12,230 nucleotides of DNA from Zygnema cylindricum (GCA_037447655.1 JBBHKE010001713.1:101678-113907), one strand, 5' to 3'; counted from the first letter of the stretch, positions 1 to 8,111 are shown. A program made the numbers and translations. Notes: generated from the letters alone by a model not told the origin.

Positions 1-34
1 TTTTTTTTTTTTTTTTTTTTGGGGTACATTTATT
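1..34 (-). terminator. Poly(A) tail with AATAAA, antisense to the window
   Basis: On the minus strand AATAAA (34-29) is followed after eight bases (TGTACCCC) by a run of 20 A that reaches the window edge. This spacing is that of a cleaved, polyadenylated transcript. A short frame upstream on the same strand ends at TGA 54-52 and its last residues read GKITTFCGFTLHGG; I do not recognise it. A retroposed transcript end or a retroelement tail fits best. Confidence 0.4.
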
Positions 35-129
35 TCAATTATGAAACTGTCTCAGCCACCGTGTAACGTAAATCCGCAAAAAGTCGTTATTTTTCCCATT
101 TCTGGTTGTAAATATATCAGTCCCTGATT

Positions 130-613
130 TATTTTTTTCTTGCCTTTTTTTTCAAGGTTATGTTTTCATCCTGATTTTTTATTTTTTTTTATGCAATTGA
201 GGTGATGGTAATGATCGTGATATGTTATGTTTTTGTTTGTTTTTATATACGATGTTGACAATGTTCAGATTTTCAGGAAATGGTATGATACTACATGTAA
301 ACTGTATAGTACTGTATCGTATTCTAACGTATCCCTAGCAAAATTTAGTAGTGCTATGCAAATTCGATACGCTGCACAATGCAATAAAATGAATTTAAAC
401 GTTTTTATCTTCGATGGCTTTCAGGGAGAATCGCCGCATGAAGCGAGGGGGAGGGGAAGGGGGAGCAGGAGAGGGGTGGGCGAGGGAGGGGGGAGGAAAA
501 TTACAAAATTGTGTTTGTCCAGCAAAACCGTTGTCATCACTCTTGTTGCGATATTAAGAGTTGTTACTGCATTGGACTTTATGGCAAGGAACAAGATACT
601 CTAGATTTTCTGA
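130..613. other. No gene supported; G-run-rich patch
   Basis: AT-rich sequence with no recognisable coding region. The open frame at 227-604 translates low-complexity sequence. At 446-496 is a cluster of G runs (GGGGGAGGGGAAGGGGG and more) able to form a G-quadruplex on the plus strand. Confidence 0.5.
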
Positions 614-1292
614 CGAGGTGGTTCACCCATTGCCCCTCCTACCTCATTAGATCTTCCCCTCGTTAGAATGTATCCCTCTACGTCGGACAAGCTGATCTCA
701 CGCGTCACGAGGATGCTAACGGTGGCCTGTGAGAAGCACTGTAGACTGCCTAAGCTCAACATACCGAGGCACAGTTACACAGAGATGTTGATACTTAGGC
801 AGACATTGGAGAGGATTAACAAGACCACGATAACAGTTGTGACGTCTAGTACTGTACATGCACTCAGGAGCAGTGGTGTGACTGCTAATCTCATGAAACT
901 CGTGGACGGTGTACTTGATCGCCTGAAGCGCATGCCTGAGATACTACCAGCTCCCGGTGCAGACGTGATACCTAGGCTTAGACTCATGCTTGCCGATGAC
1001 TCATCGTACCTTGTGGACACCTCTGACATGTATAGTATCCATGGCACATGTGTTGACTGGTGCCTACTTGAGGAGCTGGTGCCTTATTGCCGCCACGCTT
1101 TACAGTCTCTTCTTGTACAGATGCCCGTGACAGCGCCCCCTTTTTTTTTATGATATTGATTTGGAGATTCTCGACTGGCCTCAGCTGCAGTCGCAGCTCG
1201 ATACAGTGGAGGGACTGCATGTGACGTCACACTGCTGGGAAGGAGTGCGCACTGCAATGATGGGGATGTCTTCATTTCGAATGCGCTCGTGA
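614..1292 (+). pseudogene. Unrecognised reading frame, interrupted by one frameshift
   Basis: I do not recognise this protein. A frame open from 614 runs to a TGA at 1151-1153; its first ATG is at 668. At the C5T9 run (1136-1149) the coding signal appears to move to another frame, which continues as YDIDLEILDWPQLQSQLDTV and ends at TGA 1290-1292. Removing one base from the run would join them, so either a one-base insertion has broken the gene or the run length is a sequencing error. The product would be about 200 residues, helical-looking, rich in Leu, Thr, Met and Arg, with no signal peptide or membrane segment and no motif I can name. GC content is well above the surroundings. It could be the end of a host gene, a retroelement ORF or a retroposed copy: its tail (1293-1790) resembles that of the LINE near 10126-10255. 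Confidence 0.45.
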
Positions 1293-1790
1293 TAGACGGT
1301 TGAGTGAGAGCTGCTCTGCGCGAGTCCCTTCGGCCTTGTTGTCACCGTTTTTTCTTGAGGGGTTATAAGCGCTCTCCCACTTAGGTCCTTTTCAACTTTT
1401 TGTCAATCGCATTTAGTTGTGCGTTTCTTTGTGGCCTTACATTATTCGAAGCTTCTATCCTCCTCCCATCTCCTATTGCAGTTATGGACATTTCAAACTC
1501 CCTCGGCGCAGTCTAGCGAGCTTGGGGAAACTAAGGCGTCGCTCGCAGTATTCTTTTGATATGTCCAAGTTTGGTTTGGGAGTTTTGGTTTCGGTTTTGT
1601 TTTTTGTGCTTTTTGTTCCTTTTGATGTGTATTGTTGATTTGCCTTTTGTTGATGAAATACCTTCTCTCCCTCTGTTTTGACTTTCAGTTTGCTGTCTAC
1701 CCACGTGCAATTTTTCAATTTCTTTTTTGCCTTTCAGTTATTGTCTCCATGTACTCGAATGCTTTTCGAAATAAAGGTCGTCCAAAAGAT
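1293..1790 (+). other. T-rich 3' tail related to the LINE tail
   Basis: No coding frame is convincing here. The stretch is T-rich and ends GCTTTT-CG-AATAAAG-GTCGTCCA (1761-1784), close to the LINE end GCTTTTT-AATAAAG-TCGGCCA (10234-10253). Each is preceded by GTTATT about 33 to 38 bases before AATAAA and by a TTTTTCA-rich segment. A related stretch CCTTTTGATGT..TGTTGATTT near 1616-1641 has a counterpart near 10048-10075. It is probably the 3' end of a retroelement of the same or an allied family. Confidence 0.5.
1770..1775 (+). terminator. AATAAA in retroelement-like tail
   Basis: AATAAA lies nine bases before the end of the similarity to the LINE tail. It is likely the processing signal of the transcript that was inserted here. 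Confidence 0.4.
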
Positions 1791-1869
1791 GATTCATACA
1801 GGCAAAGCCTTTCTAAGTATATTTTCAGCCACTGAAATATTAGATGATACAACTGATGGTGCACTCCTT

Positions 1870-2475
1870 ATCGTTATTAGTGTTAAAAAAAATAAGTGTA
1901 AACGCTAATTTAGTGTTAATGACACTAATTTATGATTTGTGTTCAGAAAAAAATTAGCATTAACATTAATTTGGCACTTACACCAATTTGTGTGTTGACT
2001 TAGTAGTGTGTACGCTGAGTTGTCATCAATACTATTTCACGTGCAGGCGTACAATTTTGACAGTTTTTGCTGAGATACGTTTTTGTGGGGTTTGGATACC
2101 ATACGAAACATGTAAATTAGAGTAAAATTTACGCTATCTAATGCTTTTTATTTTTTAATGTTCCGCTCTTTCCAGCGGCCAATCAGTATTGAAATTTATA
2201 TAGCATGCGAAACACACTTAATGTTGTAGAAATGATATGTCACATGGACGTGATGTACAGAAACGAGCTTCTCGTACATCGACTAATTTCGATGAATGGT
2301 TAACACTAAATAAATACTTTCTAGTATAAAACATAATAAATATAAGCGTTATAAGTGTTAATAAATATTAGCGTTAATTCTATTTTAATGTTAATCACAC
2401 TAATTTATGATTTTGGGCTGAAAAAAGCCGCAACAAAATTGGAGTTATTAACACTAATAGTGATTAGCGGTGTAA
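1870..2475. repeat. AT-rich block with repeated TTAGTGTTAA words, possible MITE
   Basis: The block starts with TTATTAGTGTTAA (1874-1886) and ends with the reverse complement form TTATTAACACTAATA (about 2447-2461), so it may be one element of nearly 590 bp with short terminal inverted repeats. Inside, TGTTAATGACACTAATTTAT (1914-1933) recurs as TGTTAATCACACTAATTTAT (2389-2408), with the match continuing about five more bases. No protein frame is seen. Confidence 0.45.
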
Positions 2476-2828
2476 TACAGTCATATGGGCAATGGATTTG
2501 AATTTTAAAATTGAATCAAAAAGCTTCGATTCTGCTATGGACAAACAAGTTAAACTTTAACTTGCTTTCTGGGTAAATATTTAGGGCCGGGAAAAAAGAT
2601 CAATTCTGTTAAACACATCATTCTACTACTCAATTAAAATACGGAGTTAATAAATAACCACACAATAGTTTCCCACATTTATTTTCCTGTCCATGAAAAA
2701 ATCAAACCACCACGAACTCAATAGGCCTCAAAGAAAGAAATCATTAACACAATTCTGGATGGTGAATGTGAAATGAGATTTTTTTTATCTTCTCTTAGGA
2801 CAAGAAATTCTTCTGTCCTTTCTTCATT
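2476..2828. other. Intergenic, nothing recognised
   Basis: AT-rich sequence beyond the GrpE 3' end. I see no coding frame, RNA gene or clear repeat. Confidence 0.5.
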
Positions 2829-2834
2829 TTTATT
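2829..2834 (-). terminator. Candidate poly(A) signal of the GrpE gene
   Basis: AATAAA on the minus strand, about 134 bases downstream of the GrpE stop, is the first canonical hexamer I find there. The interval between is A-rich with no exon-like sequence. The position is plausible but AATAAA is common in DNA this AT-rich. Confidence 0.4.
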
Positions 2835-2967
2835 GAACTGTAGCAAAAATGGGGAAAAGGGGGGCTGATGTGCCTAAAAAGCAGTAGTTTGTTAATACAA
2901 GAACCCAAGAACAAATCCTAGAAAGAAACCTAGTCTTTTCTGTTTTTGTTGTTTTTGTCTTTTTTGA

Positions 2968-3039
2968 CTATTGTGAAGGATCCTTCACAATACCTACATC
3001 AGCAGGACGAATAACTCGGTCATTTAACAAATACCCCGT
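2968..3039 (-). CDS. GrpE exon 6: C-terminus and stop
   Basis: This exon gives residues 275-297 and a TAG stop (2970-2968). It reads TGYLLNDRVIRPADVGIV and then a short tail KDPSQ. The core RVIRPADVG is conserved in GrpE. The short tail is unusual because its codons and the stop form one arm-to-arm palindrome (see 2969-2992). The acceptor is GCAG after ten T residues. Confidence 0.92.
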   Translation of the reverse strand, partial: TGYLLNDRVIRPADVGIVKDPSQ

Positions 3040-6000
3040 CTGCAAAAAAAAAACACCACAAAAGCAAGAGACAAACTTGTGAGTAAGACAAAAACAGCAC
3101 TCATTCAATGTCCACTTTGTTGATAACAGGATCCACAGTATTAATAAACCTCAAAAGCTTTTTACATTTTTTCTGCACTATTAATCATGTTAATCATGTT
3201 AATTTGATCAGTACAAAACATGCAGATCGGCGAAGGTGGCAAGATTACACCAAAATTAGCGTGGGAAAGTACTTCGAAACAAAGAAAGAGAAAAAAATGG
3301 TCAAAATAGAACGGGATTTTTGGCCACTAGATCGTGAATCGCTATTAGCGTTAATAACGCTAATTCGGCGCCCCAAATTTTGACCCTCAAACCTAAAATA
3401 GAATTAATAACTCTAATTGTTTTTTACGTTAAAATAGGTACCTGTCTAATTAACGTTAATAACTATAATTTAGATAGTTTTTAAATAGTGCCGTGTACAA
3501 AATGTGTCAATATTTTAGCGTTACTTTTAAAGTTGGTAAAAAACTGTACAAAAAGAGCTTCTAAAGAAGCTTGTCGAAGCCCTCAGTATGTTTTCAAGGG
3601 ACAAGAAGCGGTATTTTACAAATAAAAGCAATATGATTATTCATCTAAATCGCACAAAAGAGCATAAATTACTGTATAAATACTATAAAAAAAAAAATCT
3701 CTAGTGCAGGTGCAGGTTTATGCCCAGTAAAACTTCTTTTTCTTTACAAATTTTGAATTGAATTAATCCTTTTTTTCTATGAATGATGAAAACATATTCA
3801 TCACATTGAGAGTGTATAATATATTAATAAATCAAAAGTGCAATTTTGTACACCTTTTTTTTGATTTTTTTTTTTAGTTCGTTAGCATTCTCTAAATTAA
3901 AACTTCCCCTTCTGTAACCCAAATAATGCCAGAATTTTTCCCATGTTATTTGTTTATAAAATATAGTAAAAACCAACTGGAAAACCCCCATAACAAGAAA
4001 GAAAAGTTATTTTACCTTTAAAACCATTGCCACGGTTCCCGGAGTTTTCTCGGGATCAGGAACTTCAAAAACCGCATTATGTCGATGGGGGTCAAAGGGC
4101 TGTCCAAGAGGGTCATATTGTTCCAAACCATTTTTCATAAAAACCTGTTTTCATTTTTTTTTTTAAAGAAAGACATGGGAAAAGAAACAAACAAACATCA
4201 GCCAAGGAAACTGACTTACATGTGTAGGTCTGCGGATTAAAATTCAAACTAAATCTTGGTACTACGGTCAAAAACTGGTACACCATGTCTCGCTATTAGT
4301 GTTAGTGTTTTTTGGCCTCTTTGGTCGAATTATTGATTCGATGGTTGCTATTGGAAGTCAAGATTCACACTTCCTGATTGGCAGTCTCCAATCGAAAATT
4401 GGGTAAGTGTGCATGAAGAAAAAATGATTCAAGAGGCAAAAAAAACATTAACACTAATAGCGATTTACAGTGTTAGAGTTTTACTTATAAAAATAATGTG
4501 TATTTTGTATATTAGTAAATATTTTTGGAATAGAATCCTCATTTGATCGTATTGATGATGTAATGGTTTTATAACACATAAAGAATGATTGAATGTACTG
4601 CTTTCAAGTTTTTACAATTTGTTTTTATGTTCAAATGTGAAAACCGGTCAACGTGAGTTAAAATTTTGTGATTCAGTCAGATTGGCGTTCAAGAAAGGCA
4701 GTTCCCTCCCTCTCCTCTCCTCTCTCCCTCTAGTCCCTCTTCTCCCTGGCACTCCTCCCCTCTCCTCCTCCCTCCCTAAGATCCATCCCCTCCCTGCCCT
4801 CCCTACCCCTCTCTCCCGTCCCCTCTTCCCTCCCCTCTTCCCCTATCCCGTCTCTCTCACCTGTTTCAACTGCTTCTCTGTCATCAACACTCCCTCCACC
4901 AATGACCTCAGAAGCTTTGCAGCACTTTCCTCTCCCTCTTCCTTATTATCACCCAAAGTACGGTACGGCTCTGGTACGACTTCCACAGCACGAGACAAGT
5001 TGTCCGCTACGTCCAAAAGTCCCTTCGCAAAATTCTGCAAAAAAAAAAAAAAAAAAGGGGTGATAATGTGAGACTCTTCAAACGAGGAAAATGGAAAGCG
5101 TAAAAAGGGAAATGAAAGAGCCTCAAAAAAAGAAATGCGAAAAGGGAAATGGAAGAATCCTTAGAAAGGAAAATAACAATTATAAAAGGAAATGTAAAAC
5201 CAAAAAGTAAAACATGTAAAACAATTTACGAAACTCTTTAAAATGTGAAGCATAAAACGGGGGAGTAAAATAGGTAAAATGAAAATGGGTAAAAATGGGA
5301 AATGTGGAAAGCATGTATGATAAAGGAATAAAAATGGGATTTCTGGGCTCTAAAAAGAAAGACCAAAAATACACAAATTGCAGAAAAAGAGTGAGGGAGA
5401 AAGAAAAAAAAGTATATTCTCCGTATTTTCCATTCACTTTCTTATTCACAATTTCCTTCTTTCAGTCTATATAAGTAAAAAAAGCATTTCAAATTTCTGT
5501 GAGGGAATACCCATGACCACAGAATCTAAAAAAATACATCCAAAACCTATTCGCAGCCTTAGTACAAAAAACAAAAAAAAAAATGGAACCAGATGTCAGA
5601 CAAACCAAAATAAATAAATAAATAACTGCCCGAATAAAAGACTCTTAAGTGAGAAAACAGTGCGTAATATGAATCCAAACCTGAACAGCAAACTTTCGCC
5701 CCGATTCTATCTCTCTTTTTGTCCGATCTCGAAGATTTTCCATTTCTGCGTACGTTCGTAAAACAGTATCTTTCAATTTTTCAATTGCTTCCATTTTTTC
5801 CGAAAGTTCGACTTCTTTCTGGGCCAACATGGCCAGCAAATCTTCATTTTCAGCCGCTGAATCGCTCGCTTCCTGAAAAAAGAGAGAGGGAAATGGAGGG
5901 GAAAAGAGCGAGAGAGAGAGAGGGAGGAAAAAAATTTAAGGGAGAGAGTGAGTGGACAGAGATGCAAAGTGGGAGAGAGGGGAAGAGGGGAAGAGGAGGA

Positions 6001-7751
6001 GAGGGGAGAGGGAGAGAAAGAGGGAGAGGAAAAGAGGAGAGAAAATGGGGGAGAAGCAGAAAGAGGAGAGAAGAATTGGAAATAAAGGCAGAAGAGGGGA
6101 GAGAGGGGGAGGGGGAGGGGGAGAGAGTGAAGAAAAAGGCGGAGTTTTTTTTGGAATGGTAAATTACTGTTCCTTGTGCAGCAGACAAAAAACAAAGTTT
6201 TCAGTCAAAGAAATTGAAGACAACAAATCGGAAAAACAAAATATAAAAATCATCACTAATAAGCTAATTTTGTGGGTTTTCCATAAAATATCAACAAAAG
6301 TGGATCCTCAATTCTGAGAAGTGAAACTAACCAATATTCAAGTTTTCACAAAAGCCCTAAAAAAGTCTTTTAGATTTTTTTTTCCCGAAACCAGATTGGA
6401 TTGGTTTCTTTAAGGAAGATTCAAATTTATGTTTTCAAACCATGTTTGACACAATAACCAGAATTAGTGTGGACAGACAAAAATGAAAGAGGGGAAATAA
6501 TGAAGTCTTATCCTCGTCAACTCTTGAAAAAAAAAAATGAAACAGAGGAAAGGGGGGGAGCAAGTGGACGCCTGTTGCAACTACTGTAATTAAATTAGTT
6601 TAACTAATTACAATTTTAAATTATTTTATTTAAAGTACTGTTATAAATTACTGTCGTCCACAGTGATTCCTGTCAAAGCTTAATTGGTTCAAACTAAATA
6701 TGGTGGGAGTGTTCCCGTTGACCCATTTAACAAAGCCCCGTTTGAAAATATTGCATTTTTTATTAAATAAATATTTAATATTATTAAGCATTTTTTTAAC
6801 ATTATTTAGCATTTAGTGTAATTTAGGGTTTTAGTGTTTTTTTATTTAGTGTTATTTAATGGTATGTAAATCCTATTTGACGCCTATCTGGACAAGAATC
6901 TTATGAACGTTTTTTTCATGAATTTTTTTGTAAATCCATTTTCTGTTTTCTTAACTCCGTTTTCTGTTTTTATAAAATCCGTTTTCTGTCTTCTACTTTT
7001 TAATTTCATTTCAACTGCAGTCAATTCCAATTTTTACCTCTCCTTTGGTTTCCGATTTTCCCCCATTCTCCTTTTTTTCACCTTCACTTGAATCTGAATT
7101 TTTTGAGGCAGAAAAAGACAAGGTTTGATTAAACTGCCAAGGCTGCCATCTCAGCTGCCCGGAAAATTTCCCCACCTCTTGTAAAAAAAAACTTTTTCTT
7201 AGTGTCTGCGTACAAAAAAAAAAACAAAAAAAAGGGAGAGAGAGGAAGAATTAGGAAAAAGAAAAGCGAGATGGGGAAGGGAGAGCGAAGGAGAGAAGGA
7301 AAAAGGGAGAGAGGGAGAAGAATAAGTTAGGGTAACCGAGAGAGTAAGGGAATTTTACAAAAAAGGGGGAAAACTTTCCAACCAAAAAAATAAAAGCATG
7401 TAAAATAGCAAAGACTAAAAAAAAATTGAACTTTGTATTGTTATTTGTACATGAAAAATTTCCCTTCCTGTTCCAATTGTCTTGAACCTAATCACGGAAT
7501 TGATGATAATAATGATTTAAAAAAGGAAAAAAAAACAAATCTGAATATTTAAATCTCGTCACCTTTTCAATGGGAATTTTCTCATCGTGATTGGAAGAGT
7601 TAATTCCTGAAAAACTTGAAGTGGATATCTCTCTCACAAAATTTCTTTCCTCAACTTTTGTTTTAACTAGTTGTCCAAGTAATTGATTATTATTATTTTT
7701 TTTTGAATTTTTTAATAGCCTACACATCAAACTAGACGTAGCTCTCTGCAT
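2968..7751 (-). CDS. Mitochondrial GrpE (Mge1-type) nucleotide exchange factor, six exons
   Basis: Exons, read on the minus strand: 7751-7563, 7175-7038, 5872-5681, 5034-4861, 4144-4016 and 3039-2968, giving 297 residues. GrpE releases ADP from mitochondrial Hsp70 during matrix protein import and folding. Seen: a basic, Ser/Asn-rich N-terminus without acidic residues for about 30 positions, fitting a matrix presequence; an acidic linker; a long charged helix (about 118-165) holding TYAEMENLRDRTKRE; the helical block FAKGLLDVADNL (about 175-186) and GVLMTEKQL; and the beta-domain signature FDPHRHNAVF (about 248-257), PGTVA and RVIRPADVG (about 282-290). All donors are GT and all acceptors AG. 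All five introns are phase 0. The start ATG is the first in frame, with a TAA 15 bases upstream. Blocks resemble plant mitochondrial GrpE from memory of the family. Only the exon 2 acceptor is uncertain. Confidence 0.93.
2969..2992. repeat. 24-bp perfect palindrome spanning the end of the GrpE coding region
   Basis: The arms TATTGTGAAGGA and TCCTTCACAATA meet with no spacer around a central GGATCC. On the minus strand the palindrome covers the last seven GrpE codons plus the first two bases of the stop. In RNA it could form a hairpin only with a few central bases unpaired. Confidence 0.95.
3040..4015 (-). other. GrpE intron 5
   Basis: This 976-base AT-rich intron carries several copies of the TTAGYGTTAATA motif (about 3339-3364, 3403-3475 and 3515) and a small perfect inverted repeat AGCTTCT-AA-AGAAGCT at 3556-3571. 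No coding region is seen. Confidence 0.75.
3339..3364. repeat. Short relative of the MITE end with inner palindrome
   Basis: TCGCTATTAGCGTTAA matches the end of the 4290-4463 element except for one base. It contains a perfect inverted repeat ATTAGCGTTA-A-TAACGCTAAT (3344-3364). It lies in GrpE intron 5 and may be a solo end or a collapsed copy. Confidence 0.55.
4016..4144 (-). CDS. GrpE exon 5: beta domain, first part
   Basis: This exon gives residues 232-274. It carries NGLEQYDPLGQPFDPHRHNA, the GrpE signature, then PEKTPGTVAMVLK. This beta-wing contacts the Hsp70 nucleotide-binding domain in known GrpE-Hsp70 complexes. The acceptor is AAAACAG; the donor is AAAG followed by GTAAAA. Confidence 0.93.
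4145..4860 (-). other. GrpE intron 4
   Basis: This 716-base intron starts, on the transcript strand, with about 165 bases of G-run-rich purine sequence (4695-4860 on the plus strand is CCCTCC-like). It also contains the 174-bp inverted-repeat element at 4290-4463. No coding frame other than low-complexity translation is seen. Confidence 0.75.
4290..4463. mobile_element. MITE-like element, 174 bp, in GrpE intron 4
   Basis: The left end TCGCTATTAGTGTTAGTG (4290-4307), continuing into a T run and GGCCTCTT, is mirrored by the right end, which on the reverse strand reads TCGCTATTAGTGTTAATG, then T8 and GCCTCTT. This gives terminal inverted repeats of about 32 bases with one mismatch and a small indel. 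The interior has a smaller stem (GGAAGT with ACTTCC, near 4354-4373) and no coding capacity. A TA lies inside both ends at the same offset, as in Tc1/mariner-type insertions, but flanking duplication is not clear. Family unknown. Confidence 0.65.
4861..5034 (-). CDS. GrpE exon 4: four-helix bundle region
   Basis: This exon gives residues 174-231. It begins NFAKGLLDVADNLSRA and ends SLVEGVLMTEKQLKQ, both conserved blocks of GrpE helices. Between them is a variable acidic loop with a Glu/Gly run. The acceptor is GCAG directly after 18 T residues; the donor is AACAG followed by GTGAGA, the best consensus donor in the gene. Confidence 0.93.
5035..5680 (-). other. GrpE intron 3
   Basis: This 646-base intron is A-rich on the plus strand with many GTAAAA and GGGAAATG words. 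An imperfect tandem duplication of period 37 starts with AAAAGGGAAATG at 5103 and again at 5140. The acceptor side ends in an 18-base T homopolymer. No independent gene is seen. Confidence 0.75.
5681..5872 (-). CDS. GrpE exon 3: long coiled-coil helix
   Basis: This exon gives residues 110-173. The acceptor is TTTTTTCAG and the donor is TTCAG followed by GTTTGG. It encodes a heptad-like charged helix beginning EASDSAAENEDLLAMLAQKE and containing LRTYAEMENLRDRTKRE, which is diagnostic of GrpE: this is the long dimer-forming helix. Its 5' neighbour in the intron is a pyrimidine tract about 250 bases long. Confidence 0.93.
5873..7037 (-). other. GrpE intron 2
   Basis: This is the longest intron at 1165 bases. 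Next to the exon 3 acceptor, about 5876-6135 is almost pure purine on the plus strand, hence pyrimidine in the transcript. The middle has no coding signal. At 6585-6612 is a nested inverted repeat (TGTAATTA with TAATTACA, and AATTAGTT with AACTAATT). At 6790-6860 are TTTAGTGTTATT-like words related to the dispersed motif found at 1870-4470. Open frames across the purine tract are low-complexity artefacts. Confidence 0.75.
7038..7175 (-). CDS. GrpE exon 2: acidic linker
   Basis: This exon gives residues 64-109 in the model. Its 3' half reads SASKNSDSSEGEKKENGGKSE, the acidic Ser-rich linker that plant mitochondrial GrpE proteins have between presequence and helix. The donor is GGAGAG followed by GTAAAA. 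The acceptor is not certain: AG at 7176 follows the T-rich tract most closely and keeps phase 0, but AGs at 7155 and further downstream also keep the frame, so the exon could be shorter by several codons. The 5' half, with several Trp and Gln, is not conserved-looking. Confidence 0.68.
7176..7562 (-). other. GrpE intron 1
   Basis: This 387-base intron has an A/T-rich body. The plus strand at about 7213-7345 is purine-rich (GAGAGAGG-like), so the transcript has a long pyrimidine tract before the exon 2 acceptor. I see no further gene or element in it. Confidence 0.75.
7563..7751 (-). CDS. GrpE exon 1: start codon and mitochondrial presequence
   Basis: This exon gives residues 1-63. It starts MQRATSSLMCRLLKN, is rich in Arg, Lys, Ser and Asn (including an Asn run) and has no acidic residue until about position 34, as expected of a matrix-targeting peptide. 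The cleavage site is not obvious; the stretch around ERNFVREIS is a candidate. The donor is AAAAG followed by GTGACG at 7562. An in-frame TAA lies 15 bases upstream of the ATG, so no longer N-terminus is possible on this exon. Confidence 0.85.
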
Positions 7752-8031
7752 AATGCCAAGCCCAATTTAAATCAAATTCTCAAAAAAATCCAAAATAAGA
7801 AAAAAAAACGACTGAAAAACGAAATAAAAAAAGAATCCCAGTTGAAGAAAAATAAGCAAATTGCCAATCCTAAAATTTCAGAAATTAAAACGGTCTCCAA
7901 TGATATTAATTGTGAAAACTTCACAGAAAACAGCAAAAATCCCAGAAAAACCTCAAAAGATTCCCGAAACTCGGCAGCTTTCCTTTAAAATGGTTCATCC
8001 GTACAAGTAGACGTTCTACCAGTATATGCTG

Positions 8032-8039
8032 CCACGTCA
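8032..8039 (-). promoter_or_regulatory. TGACGTGG bZIP-type site
   Basis: On the minus strand this reads TGACGTGG, an ACGT-core element bound by plant bZIP factors, including those of the unfolded-protein response. It lies between the heat-shock element and the GrpE start. A single 8-mer is weak on its own; the clustering with other ACGT sites raises its value. Confidence 0.4.
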
Positions 8040-8075
8040 GCGGTCGTTCTGATTCAGAAAAGGAAAGTCGGCGTT

Positions 8076-8093
8076 GAAGGTTCTAGAAGGTTG
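8076..8093. promoter_or_regulatory. Heat-shock element upstream of GrpE
   Basis: The sequence GAAGGTTCTAGAAGGTTG holds three perfect alternating 5-bp units (GAA, TTC, GAA) and a fourth with two of three bases (TTG). This is the known heat-shock factor site. It lies about 325 bases upstream of the GrpE ATG (7751). Family knowledge: mitochondrial Hsp70 partners are often heat-inducible. That it drives GrpE is inference from position. Confidence 0.72.
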
Positions 8094-8111
8094 CAGGGCG
8101 AGGATACGACA

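Noticed and set aside
227-604. 125-codon plus-strand frame
   Set aside because: It includes a translated G-run patch (Gly/Arg repeats), has no family resemblance and no coding-like composition.
1221-1230. GTGACGTCAC palindrome
   Set aside because: It is a CRE-like 10-mer but lies inside the unknown reading frame, with no other promoter signs.
4589-5071. 160-codon plus-strand open frame
   Set aside because: It is antisense to GrpE exon 4 and runs through the CCCTCC-like tract; the product is Pro/Leu/Ser low complexity.
5719-6317. Several long open frames on both strands rich in Glu/Lys/Arg or Ser/Phe/Pro
   Set aside because: They translate a purine tract of GrpE intron 2 and overlap exon 3 antisense or out of frame.
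8020-8028. TATA-like ATATAC on the minus strand upstream of GrpE
   Set aside because: The match is poor and the transcription start is unknown; in this AT-rich DNA it is not informative.
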